Below are positions 9,116 to 20,130 of a DNA stretch of 42,737 bases, piece by piece. The translations under genes and the position numbers were made by a program. Source of the stretch: Entrophospora sp. SA101 (Eukaryota; Glomeromycota; Glomeromycetes; Entrophosporales; Entrophosporaceae); the NCBI GenBank assembly GCA_958430865.1, contig CAUDNR010000047.1, positions 15,641-58,377 on the forward strand. The letters run 5' to 3'. The notes beneath the pieces are model-generated. The model saw only the letters and a list, made by a program, of their open reading frames with translations, was not told the DNA's origin and made no database searches. The stretch's first letter is position 1, and every line of letters begins with the position of its first letter.

Positions 9116-12100
9116 TTACATCAATTCTTTCAAGCCATTTTGGTTCAAGAGATTTAACCTTCTGTACTCATCAATAACATGTCTATCTACTTTTATGCAA
9201 TCAAAATCAAAAGATAATATATCCAGAGAATCCCACGAAGGTGCCCTACTCATCACCACATAGATCTGTCCTGTGGCAAACATATTTTCATCAATGGATA
9301 CAGTTGAGTGTGGCAGTGTAAGGCCTTGTGTCTTGTGAACAGTGAGTGCGAATGCATTCTGAATTAGAAATTGCTTCCTGGATGCTGGTATTCCATTGAT
9401 AGTAAAGTACGTGATTTCTTTTTGAACATTTATCTTTGCAATATTGTTAGCCGTGGGGAAAGCGACCTCAACATTATCATCATCAACTACCTTGGTGATT
9501 ACTCCTATTGTCCCATTACATATTCCATGTTCAAACAATTTATTATTTAGGAACATTATGCGAGCACCCTCCTGCAATGTGATAGCCTTTGGAAGATTGG
9601 TATAGTGCTTAAAATTCAACCGATCGTCACTATTGTCAAACACTTCATGGTTAAAGGCATCCACAGACAAAAATATGATAGTATCAGAGCATTCACCATC
9701 AAATGGTAAGTTGCTGCAGATGAGAGAATTGATATCATCAGCTGTTCGTCGAAGCCCAACAACATGCGTTGTACTTAAAATGGCATTTAGATTTTGGGAA
9801 TTGGAAATTTTTTCATTTATCATCGACTTTGATTTCTCACTAAGGATTCCAAATCTTAACTCCTCTAACAAATTGAAGAAACTCAAGTCATCTTTTTGTT
9901 GTTTTGGTTGACGCAGGAAAACAGGGAAGAACGAATTCCAAGCTGGTGAGAAAAAAACTTGCTGAGCATTGACTGGAGAAAGCTGGGCAAGATCACCAAC
10001 CACCAGGACTGGGACACCTCCAAATACCTTGTGGTTCTTGTGCAGAGAACCAAACATGTTGCTCAAGAATGTGAAAAGTGTACCTGACACCATGGAGATT
10101 TCCTCAACTATGATGGCTTTAATTTCTAAAAGTTCCTCTCTTGATTTTTCACTCTCTAATGACAATGTTTGGTGATGTCCATCAAATTGTCTCAATTTTA
10201 GGGCTGAATGGATTGTCCTACCTCCTATATTCTGAGCTGCAACACCAGTAGGAGCCACTAACAAATATTTGATTCTTTTTGACTGGAGCATATTTACAAC
10301 ATGATGTGTCATGAAGGTCTTTCCTGTGCCAGCTGAACCTGTCATAAAGAAGTAGGGATGCTTGTTATCATGTTCAGGACCCCATGAATTATATAAGATG
10401 TCATAGACTCTGTATTGTTCATTGTCAAACATCAAGATCGATGTCAACTTTGATGATGATGGCTTCTCCAACGACATGAGCTGCTGGTAAATAATATCCC
10501 AAAGATCATCTTTATCTAAATCTGCTAAAACTGAAACGATTGCCTTTCCAAATGCTTCAGAAAATTGATTCTTACTTATCAGTGAACTGTGAGCCAGCCT
10601 GGTCAAAGCTTGCTGGTACCTCATCGGATACATGTTCTGGAACCTCTCCCTGAAACTTGAAAACTCCCCAAGTAGCTCACTTTGAGAACATGCTGGAATT
10701 TTCATTATGAGGTATTGGAAAAAAAAAGGTTCACCATCATCAATTTTGTAACTCATGAACCTGAGCAGCAGAGGTTTTGTTCGCTTGACAACAAACCTGC
10801 CTTTAAGGTCTCTTGTTGAGTATAGCTTTGATCTTGGGCCTGGGGGCTTGTTTTTAATGTTATAATCTCTAAAATAATCTGGGTAGGTCATGCTTTGAAA
10901 AATGTGATTTTTTGGCCTGCAAAAATACTTATCAATCGCATCATCGAAGTAAGGACTATCTCCATCATTCTCATTATCCTCATCCTCATTCTCATCATTA
11001 TCTTGTTCAATTTGCGCATATACAGGTTTAACCGATCGAATCCTCAATTCAGAAGGTGCGGATGGGAGGTATTGAACCACCACTGAACACCTTGTTATTG
11101 GATACTGCAACAGCAATATCATCAGTTCCATCGACCCCAACCTCCTAGCTTGCACATGTTTTATGTATGAATCTTGCTCACTGATGTTGAAGATCTCATT
11201 AGGTTCAGGTTTTGTGGCATACTTGGTAACATATTTCCCAAAGCCAAATGTTGTTATGTATTGAAAGTTGATGTGTCCCTGCCATATCAACAATGTTTCA
11301 GGATGGTAAGGGACAACCCAACAATCTTCATCTTTGGTTCTTCGATAAATGTATCTTTTGGAATTTTGTTCGCAATATGTGAAATTGGAGAGGGGCTGAG
11401 GGAATCCTTTTTTGCATGGATTTGCATTTGTTCCTGGGTCACCACACTTTTCTCCAACACACCTGTGTATCTGGTATGTGGTCACCAGCTGGAAAAGCTC
11501 AGGCTCAAGGAGGGGATCAGGTACATCTGCACATATGGTATTTTTTGCTATCAGATCTGGTATTTTTTTTTCTGTGTAAGCAAACCCATGAGTGTGAATG
11601 GACCCTCTATTTTGAAACTCGTCTCTCTCAAAAAAGTGCAACCACTCACCCCACTGTACAAGATTCGGATTTTTCCAAAGCTTATTACGCACATTTGTCA
11701 ACCTGTTGTGATAATGTAAGTATGCATGCAATGGCCTGTTGGATGGCAGCGGATCATGATTATCAGTGAGCAGCAATATTTCTTGAAGATGTTTCCACTT
11801 GCCTTCAGACATTGTCATTGTGTAGAAAATCTGTGGCAGCCCATACCCTTGAACCATTGTGTTAACCTGATGTTGTTTTTTCCTGAAAAAGGCTTCAGAA
11901 GTTCTAATGGATGATGGCAAGGTTGTTGTCAAAGCTTCATTTATCATTGGTCGATTATCATATGTGCTTCTTGATATCAAGTCAGCTCTGGTTGGGTGTA
12001 ACTCACGATTAACGTTCTTCTGGTTCAGGATCCTATTCTTGTTTTGATAGTTACGTTTTTTTTCAAGGTTGAGGTATGACCAGTGAGGCCAATACCAATG

Positions 12101-13435
12101 TAACCTAAACCTTGGATCAGGGCACAAGATTCGTAGCTTAATGTACTTGCCATAGCTGTCAGTGTTGTGCCTAAATTCCAATAACCTTTTTACATCTTCA
12201 TAGTGACCACGAACAGCAGGAAAAATGTCAGGAAACACCAACGCTTCAATGTCAGGATTGTTATACTGTATTGGAAGTGTAACATCATCATTCGAAGTCA
12301 CAAATCCTGCCATCAACCGCTGATACCTGTAGTCTTCTTCATGCACCTCAATGGGAAAGTCATTATTTGGGACAACTAAGGAAGGTGGTTGAGGGTTTGT
12401 CAGAATTGATGAGTGATGGTTCAATGATGAAGTATCATGAATAGTCTGGGTGGCTAGCCTTGCCATTGGTAGAGGTTCTGGGAAAGGGTTAGAGGGTGAA
12501 GGATGTGTCACAGCATGAGTTTGATTGTACTGTATGTATATTGGATTATTTTGCACCAGCCATTGACTTGCACCAATTAATGATTCNNNNNNNNNNNNNN
12601 NNNNNNNNNNNNNNNNNNNNNNNNNNNNNNNNNNNNNNNNNNNNNNNNNNNNNNNNNNNNNNNNNNNNNNNNNNNNNNNNNNNNNNNNNNNNNNNNNNNN
12701 NNNNNNNNNNNNNNNNNNNNNNNNNNNNNNNNNNNNNNNNNNNNNNNNNNNNNNNNNNNNNNNNNNNNNNNNNNNNNNNNNNNNNNNNNNNNNNNNNNNN
12801 NNNNNNNNNNNNNNNNNNNNNNNNNNNNNNNNNNNNNNNNNNNNNNNNNNNNNNNNNNNNNNNNNNNNNNNNNNNNNNNNNNNNNNNNNNNNNNNNNNNN
12901 NNNNNNNNNNNNNNNNNNNNNNNNNNNNNNNNNNNNNNNNNNNNNNNNNNNNNNNNNNNNNNNNNNNNNNNNNNNNNNNNNNNNNNNNNNNNNNNNNNNN
13001 NNNNNNNNNNNNNNNNNNNNNNNNNNNNNNNNNNNNNNNNNNNNNNNNNNNNNNNNNNNNNNNNNNNNNNNNNNNNNNNNNNNNNNNNNNNNNNNNNNNN
13101 NNNNNNNNNNNNNNNNNNNNNNNAATATTATTATTACTACAAATACTATTGCTATTTAACTTATCATAATCAAATGTTTCATTATTATTAATACTATTAT
13201 TATCATTACTACTATTATTATCATTGCTGCGATTATTACTACTACTGCTACTAATACAATTATTAATATTGCTACTACCACTACTAATACTATTAATATT
13301 ACTACTGCTATTTAACCTATTGTTAATATTGTTATGCAATGACCCACCAGACCAAGAATTTGCTTTGCTATGAGTGTTGGAACTAATTAATTGCTTATTT
13401 TGTGCATTAGTTTTCTTTTCCTTTTTTGGCGGCAT
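9116..13435 (-). CDS. Helitron Rep/helicase protein (with assembly gap)
   Basis: The frame codes for about 1439 residues, 179 of them unknown because of the N gap. The Rep (HUH) endonuclease part shows EFQNRGSIHTHG (the two His near residues 614-616) and the tyrosine motif GKYVTKYATK near 732-741. The C-terminal part is a PIF1-type superfamily 1 helicase: Walker A GSAGTGKT near 1032, Walker B-like IIVEEISMV near 1107 (Glu for the usual first Asp), TVHKTQGLTL near 1363, and YVVMSRAPSWDSL near 1393. Rep plus PIF1 fusion defines Helitron rolling-circle transposases, which nick and unwind DNA to copy the element. The first 104 residues (MPPKKEKK, then Ser/Asn repeats) lie beyond the gap, so their frame link to the rest is unproven. 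There is no stop in the visible part, so it may be active. Confidence 0.9.
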   Translation of the reverse strand: MPPKKEKKTNAQNKQLISSNTHSKANSWSGGSLHNNINNRLNSSSNINSISSGSSNINNCISSSSSNNRSNDNNSSNDNNSINNNETFDYDKLNSNSICSNNNIXXXXXXXXXXXXXXXXXXXXXXXXXXXXXXXXXXXXXXXXXXXXXXXXXXXXXXXXXXXXXXXXXXXXXXXXXXXXXXXXXXXXXXXXXXXXXXXXXXXXXXXXXXXXXXXXXXXXXXXXXXXXXXXXXXXXXXXXXXXXXXXXXXXXXXXXXXXXXXXXXXXXXXXXXXXXXXXXXXXESLIGASQWLVQNNPIYIQYNQTHAVTHPSPSNPFPEPLPMARLATQTIHDTSSLNHHSSILTNPQPPSLVVPNNDFPIEVHEEDYRYQRLMAGFVTSNDDVTLPIQYNNPDIEALVFPDIFPAVRGHYEDVKRLLEFRHNTDSYGKYIKLRILCPDPRFRLHWYWPHWSYLNLEKKRNYQNKNRILNQKNVNRELHPTRADLISRSTYDNRPMINEALTTTLPSSIRTSEAFFRKKQHQVNTMVQGYGLPQIFYTMTMSEGKWKHLQEILLLTDNHDPLPSNRPLHAYLHYHNRLTNVRNKLWKNPNLVQWGEWLHFFERDEFQNRGSIHTHGFAYTEKKIPDLIAKNTICADVPDPLLEPELFQLVTTYQIHRCVGEKCGDPGTNANPCKKGFPQPLSNFTYCEQNSKRYIYRRTKDEDCWVVPYHPETLLIWQGHINFQYITTFGFGKYVTKYATKPEPNEIFNISEQDSYIKHVQARRLGSMELMILLLQYPITRCSVVVQYLPSAPSELRIRSVKPVYAQIEQDNDENEDEDNENDGDSPYFDDAIDKYFCRPKNHIFQSMTYPDYFRDYNIKNKPPGPRSKLYSTRDLKGRFVVKRTKPLLLRFMSYKIDDGEPFFFQYLIMKIPACSQSELLGEFSSFRERFQNMYPMRYQQALTRLAHSSLISKNQFSEAFGKAIVSVLADLDKDDLWDIIYQQLMSLEKPSSSKLTSILMFDNEQYRVYDILYNSWGPEHDNKHPYFFMTGSAGTGKTFMTHHVVNMLQSKRIKYLLVAPTGVAAQNIGGRTIHSALKLRQFDGHHQTLSLESEKSREELLEIKAIIVEEISMVSGTLFTFLSNMFGSLHKNHKVFGGVPVLVVGDLAQLSPVNAQQVFFSPAWNSFFPVFLRQPKQQKDDLSFFNLLEELRFGILSEKSKSMINEKISNSQNLNAILSTTHVVGLRRTADDINSLICSNLPFDGECSDTIIFLSVDAFNHEVFDNSDDRLNFKHYTNLPKAITLQEGARIMFLNNKLFEHGICNGTIGVITKVVDDDNVEVAFPTANNIAKINVQKEITYFTINGIPASRKQFLIQNAFALTVHKTQGLTLPHSTVSIDENMFATGQIYVVMSRAPSWDSLDILSFDFDCIKVDRHVIDEYRRLNLLNQNGLKELM
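12587..13123. other. Assembly gap, 537 N
   Basis: A run of N lies inside the Helitron gene. Its length is a multiple of three, but gap sizes are usually estimates, so the reading frame cannot be trusted across it. The Ser/Asn-coding simple repeats beside it may be why assembly failed. Confidence 0.99.
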
Positions 13436-14281
13436 TACAAATGAATGAATATTTTTTATTATTTTTGAGAATGGAATTTGATTGGCTCAAGCCGGCTAAG
13501 CCGGCTAAGCCGATAAATTTCTTAGCCGGCTAACATCACTATGTGTGACTAATTAATAAAAAATAATTAGTGAATAAATTTTTTGCTCAACACAACGAAT
13601 AAAACAAAAATATTGATATAATAATAATATGACTGACTTAATATCGATGCTCAGTACAATATATACACACCTCGCATTTGAATATAACGTGTAAAGCCAA
13701 ATCATACATAGGACGTCATTTCGGCACTATGTGTCTCAACTCTCGAATTCAAATGCAACATAAAAAGCAAACCGATGCACCAATTTTTGGAGGTAGCGGG
13801 TCTATTTATATGTTTTTGTTGTAATCCATTAGACTACTCGATCAATGCACCATCTCATGAATATTCTATTTTTATAAAGATTGCATCATTGATCATGAAT
13901 ACATGATAGGTTGTTAAGATGCTTTGCATTCGGTGCTAATCTTGATGCTCCAAACGAATATATGTGTATGTGATTGATGTCGTGTGATTTTATGATATTA
14001 TGACCCCAGAGCCATAACGCTAATCTGTATTTCACAAAACTCACTGTTACGTTTTCATTTAAAAACTTGTTATAAATAAAACTAATATTTGTTAAAAGTT
14101 TTTTGGGGTGCGTTCTGCAGCTGCAGATATTTTTTTTTTATATTTTTTTTTATTATATATATATTTATATATATATATATATATATAACGCGATTAAATT
14201 TGTCGAAATCCTTTTTTTTTAAAAAAAATAACAAATCAACAAAATTACATACTGAAATTAATAAATTTTATTTCTCCAAAA
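13436..14281. other. Intergenic region between Helitron and first BTB gene
   Basis: This is the divergent upstream space of the Helitron gene and the first BTB-TLDc gene. It holds the AGCCGGCT palindrome cluster (13490-13531) and a TA-rich microsatellite at about 14154-14187. No further gene is seen. The Helitron 5' terminus should lie here, but I could not recognise a convincing TC start. Confidence 0.6.
13490..13531. repeat. AGCCGGCT palindrome cluster
   Basis: Three perfect copies of the 8-bp palindrome AGCCGGCT (13490-13497, 13499-13506, 13524-13531) and a half copy at 13508 lie 55-100 bp upstream of the Helitron ATG. They stand out as G+C-rich in very A+T-rich DNA and could form a hairpin or bind a dimeric protein. 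Confidence 0.75.
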
Positions 14282-15925
14282 ATGTCATCAATAAACTTTT
14301 CATCTTTTGAAAATATCACAACACTGATTAGTAATCTTATTGATTCCAACAAAGATGCTTTACCTTTAAAACATATCAGTAAGCTTGTAAATGATCTAAC
14401 AAATTTATTGATTGATTCAAATTTTTATGATGTAGAAATTAAAATTGGAGTAGACAAAAAAATTTTTAAGGCTCATTCAAACATCTTGAAAGCAAGATCT
14501 TCATACTTTAAGGCAGCCTTATCAAATAACTGGATTAAAAGGTCTGAAAATGGTATCATTTTATTTGAAAAAGAAAATATATCTTCAAGTGTATTTGAAG
14601 TTCTTTTAATGTAAGATTAATTTATTTATTTAGTTTAATTTGTTAAATAATTTATTAAATGATTTTTTTTTTTTTTGAAAAAATTTCTAAATTATTAACA
14701 TTACTTTTATTATTATATTGTTTTTTTTTCAAGGTATATTTATAATGGAATTATTAATATTAATAATTTAAATTTTTTTGAAATTGTTGAACTTCTTATG
14801 GCAAGTGATGAATTAGATTTTAATGAATTAGTTGATGAATTACAAAATTACATTATTACAAATGAAGAAAAATGGATTCAACATTGTTTATATTATCTTT
14901 ATCAAATTTCATCAATACATCAATCATTTGGCACACTTAAAGATTACTTTGAAAAAATGATCAATAAAAAACCAGGATCATTTTTAAAATCATCAGATTT
15001 TAAAAATATTGATAAACCTATGCTCAAATTTTTATTAGAAAAAAATTATTTAGGAGTAGATGAAATTGATGTTTGGGATCATATCATTCAGTGGGGAATT
15101 GGGCAAATTAAAAATTTGGAGGAAAAAAAAAATATTTCAGAGTGGAGTGAAGTTGATTATGAAGAGTTAAAAAATATATTAGAAGATATTATTCCTCTAA
15201 TTCGATTTCAGGATATCACCAATGAAAACTTTACTGATAAAATTATGCTATATCAAAAACTTTTTCCTAAGGTATTTTGGAATAACCTATTATGTTATTA
15301 TTTAGTTCCTAATAGACAACAATATGCTTTACAATTATTACCATCAAGAATTCCAAAAATTGAATCATTGATAATCAATCACAAGCTTACTTTGCTTTTT
15401 GCTAGTTGGATTGTTAAAAAAAACACACAATATACTTTATTAAGAGATGTCAAATATGAGTTTAAGCTTTTATATCGTAGTAGTAGAGACGGTTTAAATG
15501 AAGTTATATTCCATCAAAAATGTGATAATATTAACAGAACTCTTGTAGTTGCTAGAATGCAAAATTCTGATCAGATAATTGGTGGTTATAATCCACTTAA
15601 TTGGAATGGAGGTGATGTTTTTGGGGAGTTCAAAAGAACAACTGACAGTTTTATATTTAACATTAGTAATATAAATGATATTAATACTGCACAATTTAGT
15701 TATGTTGTTAATAATGATTATGATCATGCAATTTATTGTGCCAATGGTTCTTTACCTGTTTTTGGTGATGTCAAAAAGATTAGGTTTAAAACTGATAGTA
15801 CTATTAGTATTGGTACTAATTTTAGTTATACTGATAGAGGAGAGACTTATAATGACATCAATATAGTAGATGGTAGTAGATATGACGAATTAGAAGTTTT
15901 TCAAATAATTATGAAATTAAAATAG
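14282..15925 (+). CDS. BTB-TLDc domain protein, two exons (copy 1)
   Basis: Exon 1 is 14282-14610 and exon 2 is 14734-15925; the intron (14611-14733, GTAAGA...TTCAAG) splits the ATG codon for Met110, giving 506 residues. The BTB/POZ domain covers about residues 40-145: FYDVEIKIG, FKAHSNILKARSSYF, then YIYNGII and LLMASDELDF after the splice. A BACK-like helical region follows (about 150-270, with VDEIDVWDHIIQWG). The C-terminus is a TLDc domain, with IIGGYNPLNW near residues 391-400, DSFIFNI and YDHAIYC. BTB proteins often act as adaptors for Cullin-3 ubiquitin ligases, and TLDc is linked to oxidative-stress and V-ATPase functions; neither role is tested here. This family is very numerous in Rhizophagus. 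It lies in tandem with a paralogue at 16721. Confidence 0.92.
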
Positions 15926-16720
15926 TATTTCTTGAATAACAATTCAATGTTATTTTTTTATTATTATAGTTATGTGTAATATTTAAACTACTACATAATA
16001 GTATTAATTATTTTTAAATTGAATATTTTTTTTGTAATAAAAAAATCAGGTTCATTATTTTATATCAAATTCATCTGTGGTGTTGGTTCATATTTAACTA
16101 AAAGTAAATTTTATTTATTTTTTCTTAAAATTATTTCCAAAATTTAATTGACATATCAGAGTTTATAACCATAAAAAATTATCATTATAAGATAAAAAGT
16201 TAGAATCAAAAACATCAGATACTGTGCTACATTCCAAATTGCATGAGAAGATATGATAATGGGTAGTGATGATGACGACAACTAATGTACTTTAAGATTA
16301 GGATAGCAAATATGTAAACTAATTTAATAAATTCTTTGCAAAGGCCTCGGACATTCATTGTTGTTTCTGTGTTCATTTCCTCCAGAAATGTTCTATTAAA
16401 AGTGAAAAAATTTGTTGTGATAAAATCATTGATTCCCACCAAAGAAAGAATTAGAGCTCCAATTAGATCATTTTTGAATTTATCTTAAATGATTTTCTGT
16501 ATATCAAAAAAGTTTGATTTTCCAAATTCCTTGATACAAATGTAATTTATTGATTGCACTTTCTTTCCTGCATATTATTCATTATCCGTTATATATAATT
16601 TATTTTGGTTTCCTTTTCCTCCTTCTCTCTGTGCGCTTATTTAAAATTACTATTGACAAATTAAGAAATAAATTGATTACATGTGACACTGTTCAATAAT
16701 AATAATAAATTTCTCCAAAA
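15926..16720. other. Spacer between BTB copies
   Basis: The spacer holds a truncated relic of the membrane-protein gene (16030-16190, listed separately) and otherwise A+T-rich DNA. A 71-codon minus-strand frame at 16227-16442 has no support. The last bases before the second ATG (AAATTTCTCCAAAA) match those before the first BTB gene. Confidence 0.6.
16030..16190 (-). pseudogene. Relic of membrane-protein gene 3' exons
   Basis: On the minus strand, about 16190-16126 matches exon 6 of the gene at 18565-20130 (its CAATTAAATTTTGGAAATAA stretch), and about 16104-16030 matches exon 7 (TTAAATATGAACCAACACCA and what follows). The intron between them has shrunk by about 70 bp and exons 1-5 are absent. 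The tandem duplication therefore copied the BTB gene together with the 3' end of its convergent neighbour. Confidence 0.75.
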
Positions 16721-18375
16721 ATGTCATCAATAAGTTTTTCATCTTTTGAAAATATCACAACACTGATTAGTAATCTTATTGATTCCAACAAAGATGCTTT
16801 ACCTTTAAAACATATCAGTAAGCTTGTAAATGATCTAACAAATTTATTGATTGATTCAAATTTTTATGATGTAGAAATTAAAATTGGAGTAGACAAAAAA
16901 ATTTTTAAGGCTCATTCAAACATCTTGAAAGCAAGATCTTCATACTTTAAGGCAGCCTTATCAAATAACTGGATTAAAAGGTCTGAAAATGGTATCATTT
17001 TATTTGAAAAAGAAAATATATCTTCAAGTGTATTTGAAGTTCTTTTAATGTAAGATTAATTTATTTATTTAGTTTAATTTGTTAAATAATTTATTAAATG
17101 ATTTTTTTTTTTTTTGAAAAAATTTCTAAATTATTAACATTACTTTTATTATTATATTGTTTTTTTTTTTCAAGGTATATTTATAATGGAATTATTAATA
17201 TTAATAATTTAAATTTTTTTGAAATTGTTGAGCTTCTTGTGGCAAGTGATGAATTAGATTTTAATGAACTAGTTGATGAATTACAAAACTACATTATTAC
17301 AAATGAAAAATGGATTCAACATTACTTATATTATCTTTATCAAATTTCATCAATACATCAATCATTTAATACACTTAGAGTTTACTTTGAAAAAGTAATT
17401 AATGACAAACCAGAGTTATTTTTAAAATCATTGGATTTTAAAAATATTGATAAACCTATGCTTAAGTTTTTATTAGAAAAAGATGATTTAGAAGTAGATG
17501 AAATTGATGTTTGGGATCATATCATTCAGTGGGGAATCAGACAAATTAAAAATTTGGAGGAAAAAAAAAATATTTCAAAGTGGGAATGGAGTGAAGTTAA
17601 TTATAAAGAATTAAAAAATATACTAGAAGATATTATTCCTTTGATTCGATTTCAGGATATCACCAATGAAAACTTTACTGATAAAGTTATGCCATACCAA
17701 AAACTTTTTTCTGAGGTTTTCTGGAACAACTTATTATGTTATTATTTGGTTCCTAATAGACAACAATATGCTTTAAAATTATTACCATCAAGAAATCCAA
17801 ATATTGAATTAAAAAGTTCAAAAATTGAATCATTGATAATCAATCAAAAGCTTACTTTGCTTTTTGCTAGTTGGATTGATAAAAAAAACACACCATACAC
17901 TTCATTAAGGGATGTCAAATATGAGTTTAAGCTTTTATATCGTAGTAGTAGAGATGGTTTAAATGAAGCTATATTCCATCAAAAATGTGATAATATTAAC
18001 TGTACTCTTGTAGTTGCTAGAATGCAAAATTCTGATCAGATAATTGGTGGTTATAATCCACTTAATTGGAATGGAGGTAATTTTTTTGGGGAGTTCAAAA
18101 GAACAACTGACAGTTTTATATTTAACATTAGTAATAGAAATGATTTTAATACTGCACAATTTAGTTATGTTGTTAATTATGATTATGATCATGCAATTTG
18201 TTGTACCCCTTATTTTTTACCTATTTTTGGTGATGTCAAAAATATTAGGTTTAAAACTGATGGTAGTATTAGTATTGGTAATAGAAATAGAGTTCCAAGG
18301 ACTTATAATGACATCAATCTAGTAGATAATAGTAGATATGATGAATTTGAAGTTTTCCAAATAATTGTGAATTGA
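16721..18375 (+). CDS. BTB-TLDc domain protein, two exons (copy 2)
   Basis: Exon 1 is 16721-17049 and exon 2 is 17175-18375; the intron is 17050-17174 and the product has 509 residues. Exon 1 differs from that of copy 1 by a single residue (MSSIS for MSSIN), and the intron is almost identical. Exon 2 differs at many sites and has small indels, for example one residue fewer at NEKW, extra residues in KWEWSEV, and IELKSSK after the copy-1 PKIES position. Domains are as in copy 1: BTB (YDVEIKIG, FKAHSNIL), BACK-like region, TLDc (IIGGYNPLNWNGGNFFGEF). The frame is open throughout and all landmark motifs are kept, so it looks functional. It converges on the membrane-protein gene, the two stop codons being about 190 bp apart. 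Confidence 0.92.
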
Positions 18376-18564
18376 TTAATTAAAACTAAAATAATATAAC
18401 TTATTAATAATGTAATATTTCTTGAAGGGTAAAACTTTTAAATAATTATATATTAGATTATCAAATGAATAAACGTGGTCACAAGGCCTCACTTAGCATT
18501 AAAAAAAAAAACAAAATATATTATTTCCTCAATGTCATTTTTATTATTTATAATCATGTTACAA

Positions 18565-20130
18565 TCAAACAATATTATTATTATAGCTATAGTTATGAGC
18601 ATTTTTTGTAATAAAAAAATCAGGATCATTATTTTTATATTGAAATTCATCTGGTGTTGGTTCATATTTAACTAAAAAGTAAAAATAATTTAATTATTTT
18701 TTTTTCTTGATATAAAATAATATATGTATGAATCAACAAACACACATATGAACGGAAAAAGACACTCACTATAAAATCCAAGATTATTTCCAAAATTTAA
18801 TTGACAGATTAAAGTATTATAACTTGCTAGACCCATAAAAATCAATGTAATTATCACTGTATAAAAACATAGAAAATTAAATTAAAAAAAAAAAAAAAAA
18901 TTTAATAAAAAAAAGTACTAATTTATTTACCTATGACAAGATTAGTTTGAAAAAATATATCAAAATTAATACATTCTTGTACAGATTCATAATAATTATC
19001 ACAATATCTAAATGTCCACCATCCCATAAAAATGGCTTGACATAAATTACTTATATGAAACGTGACCAACATTCTATTATTTTCATTTCTAACCTATATT
19101 AATAACAGGTAGTGTTAGTTATGGTATGAAAAAATTAATATAATATATATATATATATAAGTACTTACGCCAATAACCATTAAAATCAAATAGACAACTA
19201 GTAAAGCGTTGAACGGAATCAGGTTCAAAAAATCGAAAGGTCGAGAACTAGCTTTAAGGTTATTTAATGATTCATCCCATTCTAGAATCGAATAGATAAC
19301 AGACCACATTCCTGTCAAGATTACTATACCATGAAGAATTGGAAATTGCCGTTGATATTTTGCATGCATTTCTAAATTTTAAAAATATCGTTTAGCCATT
19401 AGAACTTGTATGATTTATATGGCCACTTTTTAGTTTATTATTATTGGGTTGCTTACGTTTTATTTTCACGTTTTTAGTCAATTCATATTCGGAAACTATG
19501 GGCCATATTCTAAATAAATATTTCGTGTGAAAAATTTTAAAAAATAATTATTAGACTTTCTTCCAAAAATAATTAATTTCTCGCTTACTTCTCTTTCCAT
19601 AAATAATAAATAATCCAAAGATACCAGATTTGTAACAATGACAAGAATGATAATAGAAAGATGCCGCTTAGTTTGAATGATGAACAATTAGCGCCACAAT
19701 AATTCGGCATGAAATTAAAGACGAATATCCCCATTATTATCGGGACCATATTTACTATAGTATATACAATGCTGTGTAATATTGTTTTCTCGTGAAACTT
19801 TTTTGGAAAAGTAAAGAAAAATAAATAAAAAAATTAGTTATCATTGAAAACTTTGAGAAGTTGAGCATAGATTTTTTCCGTGTCAAACAATATATATATC
19901 AATAAAATATTTACAACTATAAATCCTGAACTTATAGGAAACAAGACCATCAGGAAGAAAGCTGAGTTGTGATTTAATTTACGTGAAAGTATTAAAAAAC
20001 TTAACAACATTATGGAATATCCAATCATGTGTATTATATAAGTGATTAAGAATAAATTTTCATATTTATTATCGTATTCTTTCAGCCACTTAAATTTATT
20101 GAGGTTGATTTTACTAATATTGAATTTCAT
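18565..20130 (-). CDS. Multi-pass membrane protein, seven exons
   Basis: I built this gene by hand: exons 20130-19852, 19797-19589, 19509-19457, 19371-19169, 19093-18931, 18856-18770 and 18671-18565. All introns are GT-AG (54, 79, 85, 75, 74 and 98 bp) with matching phases, giving 366 residues. The start MKFNISKINLNKF is the first ATG after the AATG repeat. Hydrophobic segments suggest six to eight membrane spans, including YIIHMIGYSIMLLSFLIL, FIVVNILLIYILF, IVNMVPIIMGIFVFNF, GIFLLSFLSLLQIWYLWIIY, LIPFNALLVVYLILMVIG and VIVITLIFMGL. The C-terminal tail is polar (KYEPTPDEFQYKNNDPDFF). Exon 1's donor (GTTTTC) is the weakest call. I do not recognise the family; a membrane receptor-like or transporter-like protein is possible. 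Confidence 0.75.

Noticed and set aside
9633..11914. Several plus-strand frames of 60-180 codons opposite the Helitron gene
   Set aside because: All lie antisense to a long frame with clear catalytic motifs; they are shadow frames.
14089..14310. Plus-strand frame upstream of the first BTB gene
   Set aside because: It is made of T-runs and a TA microsatellite and overlaps the BTB start in another frame.
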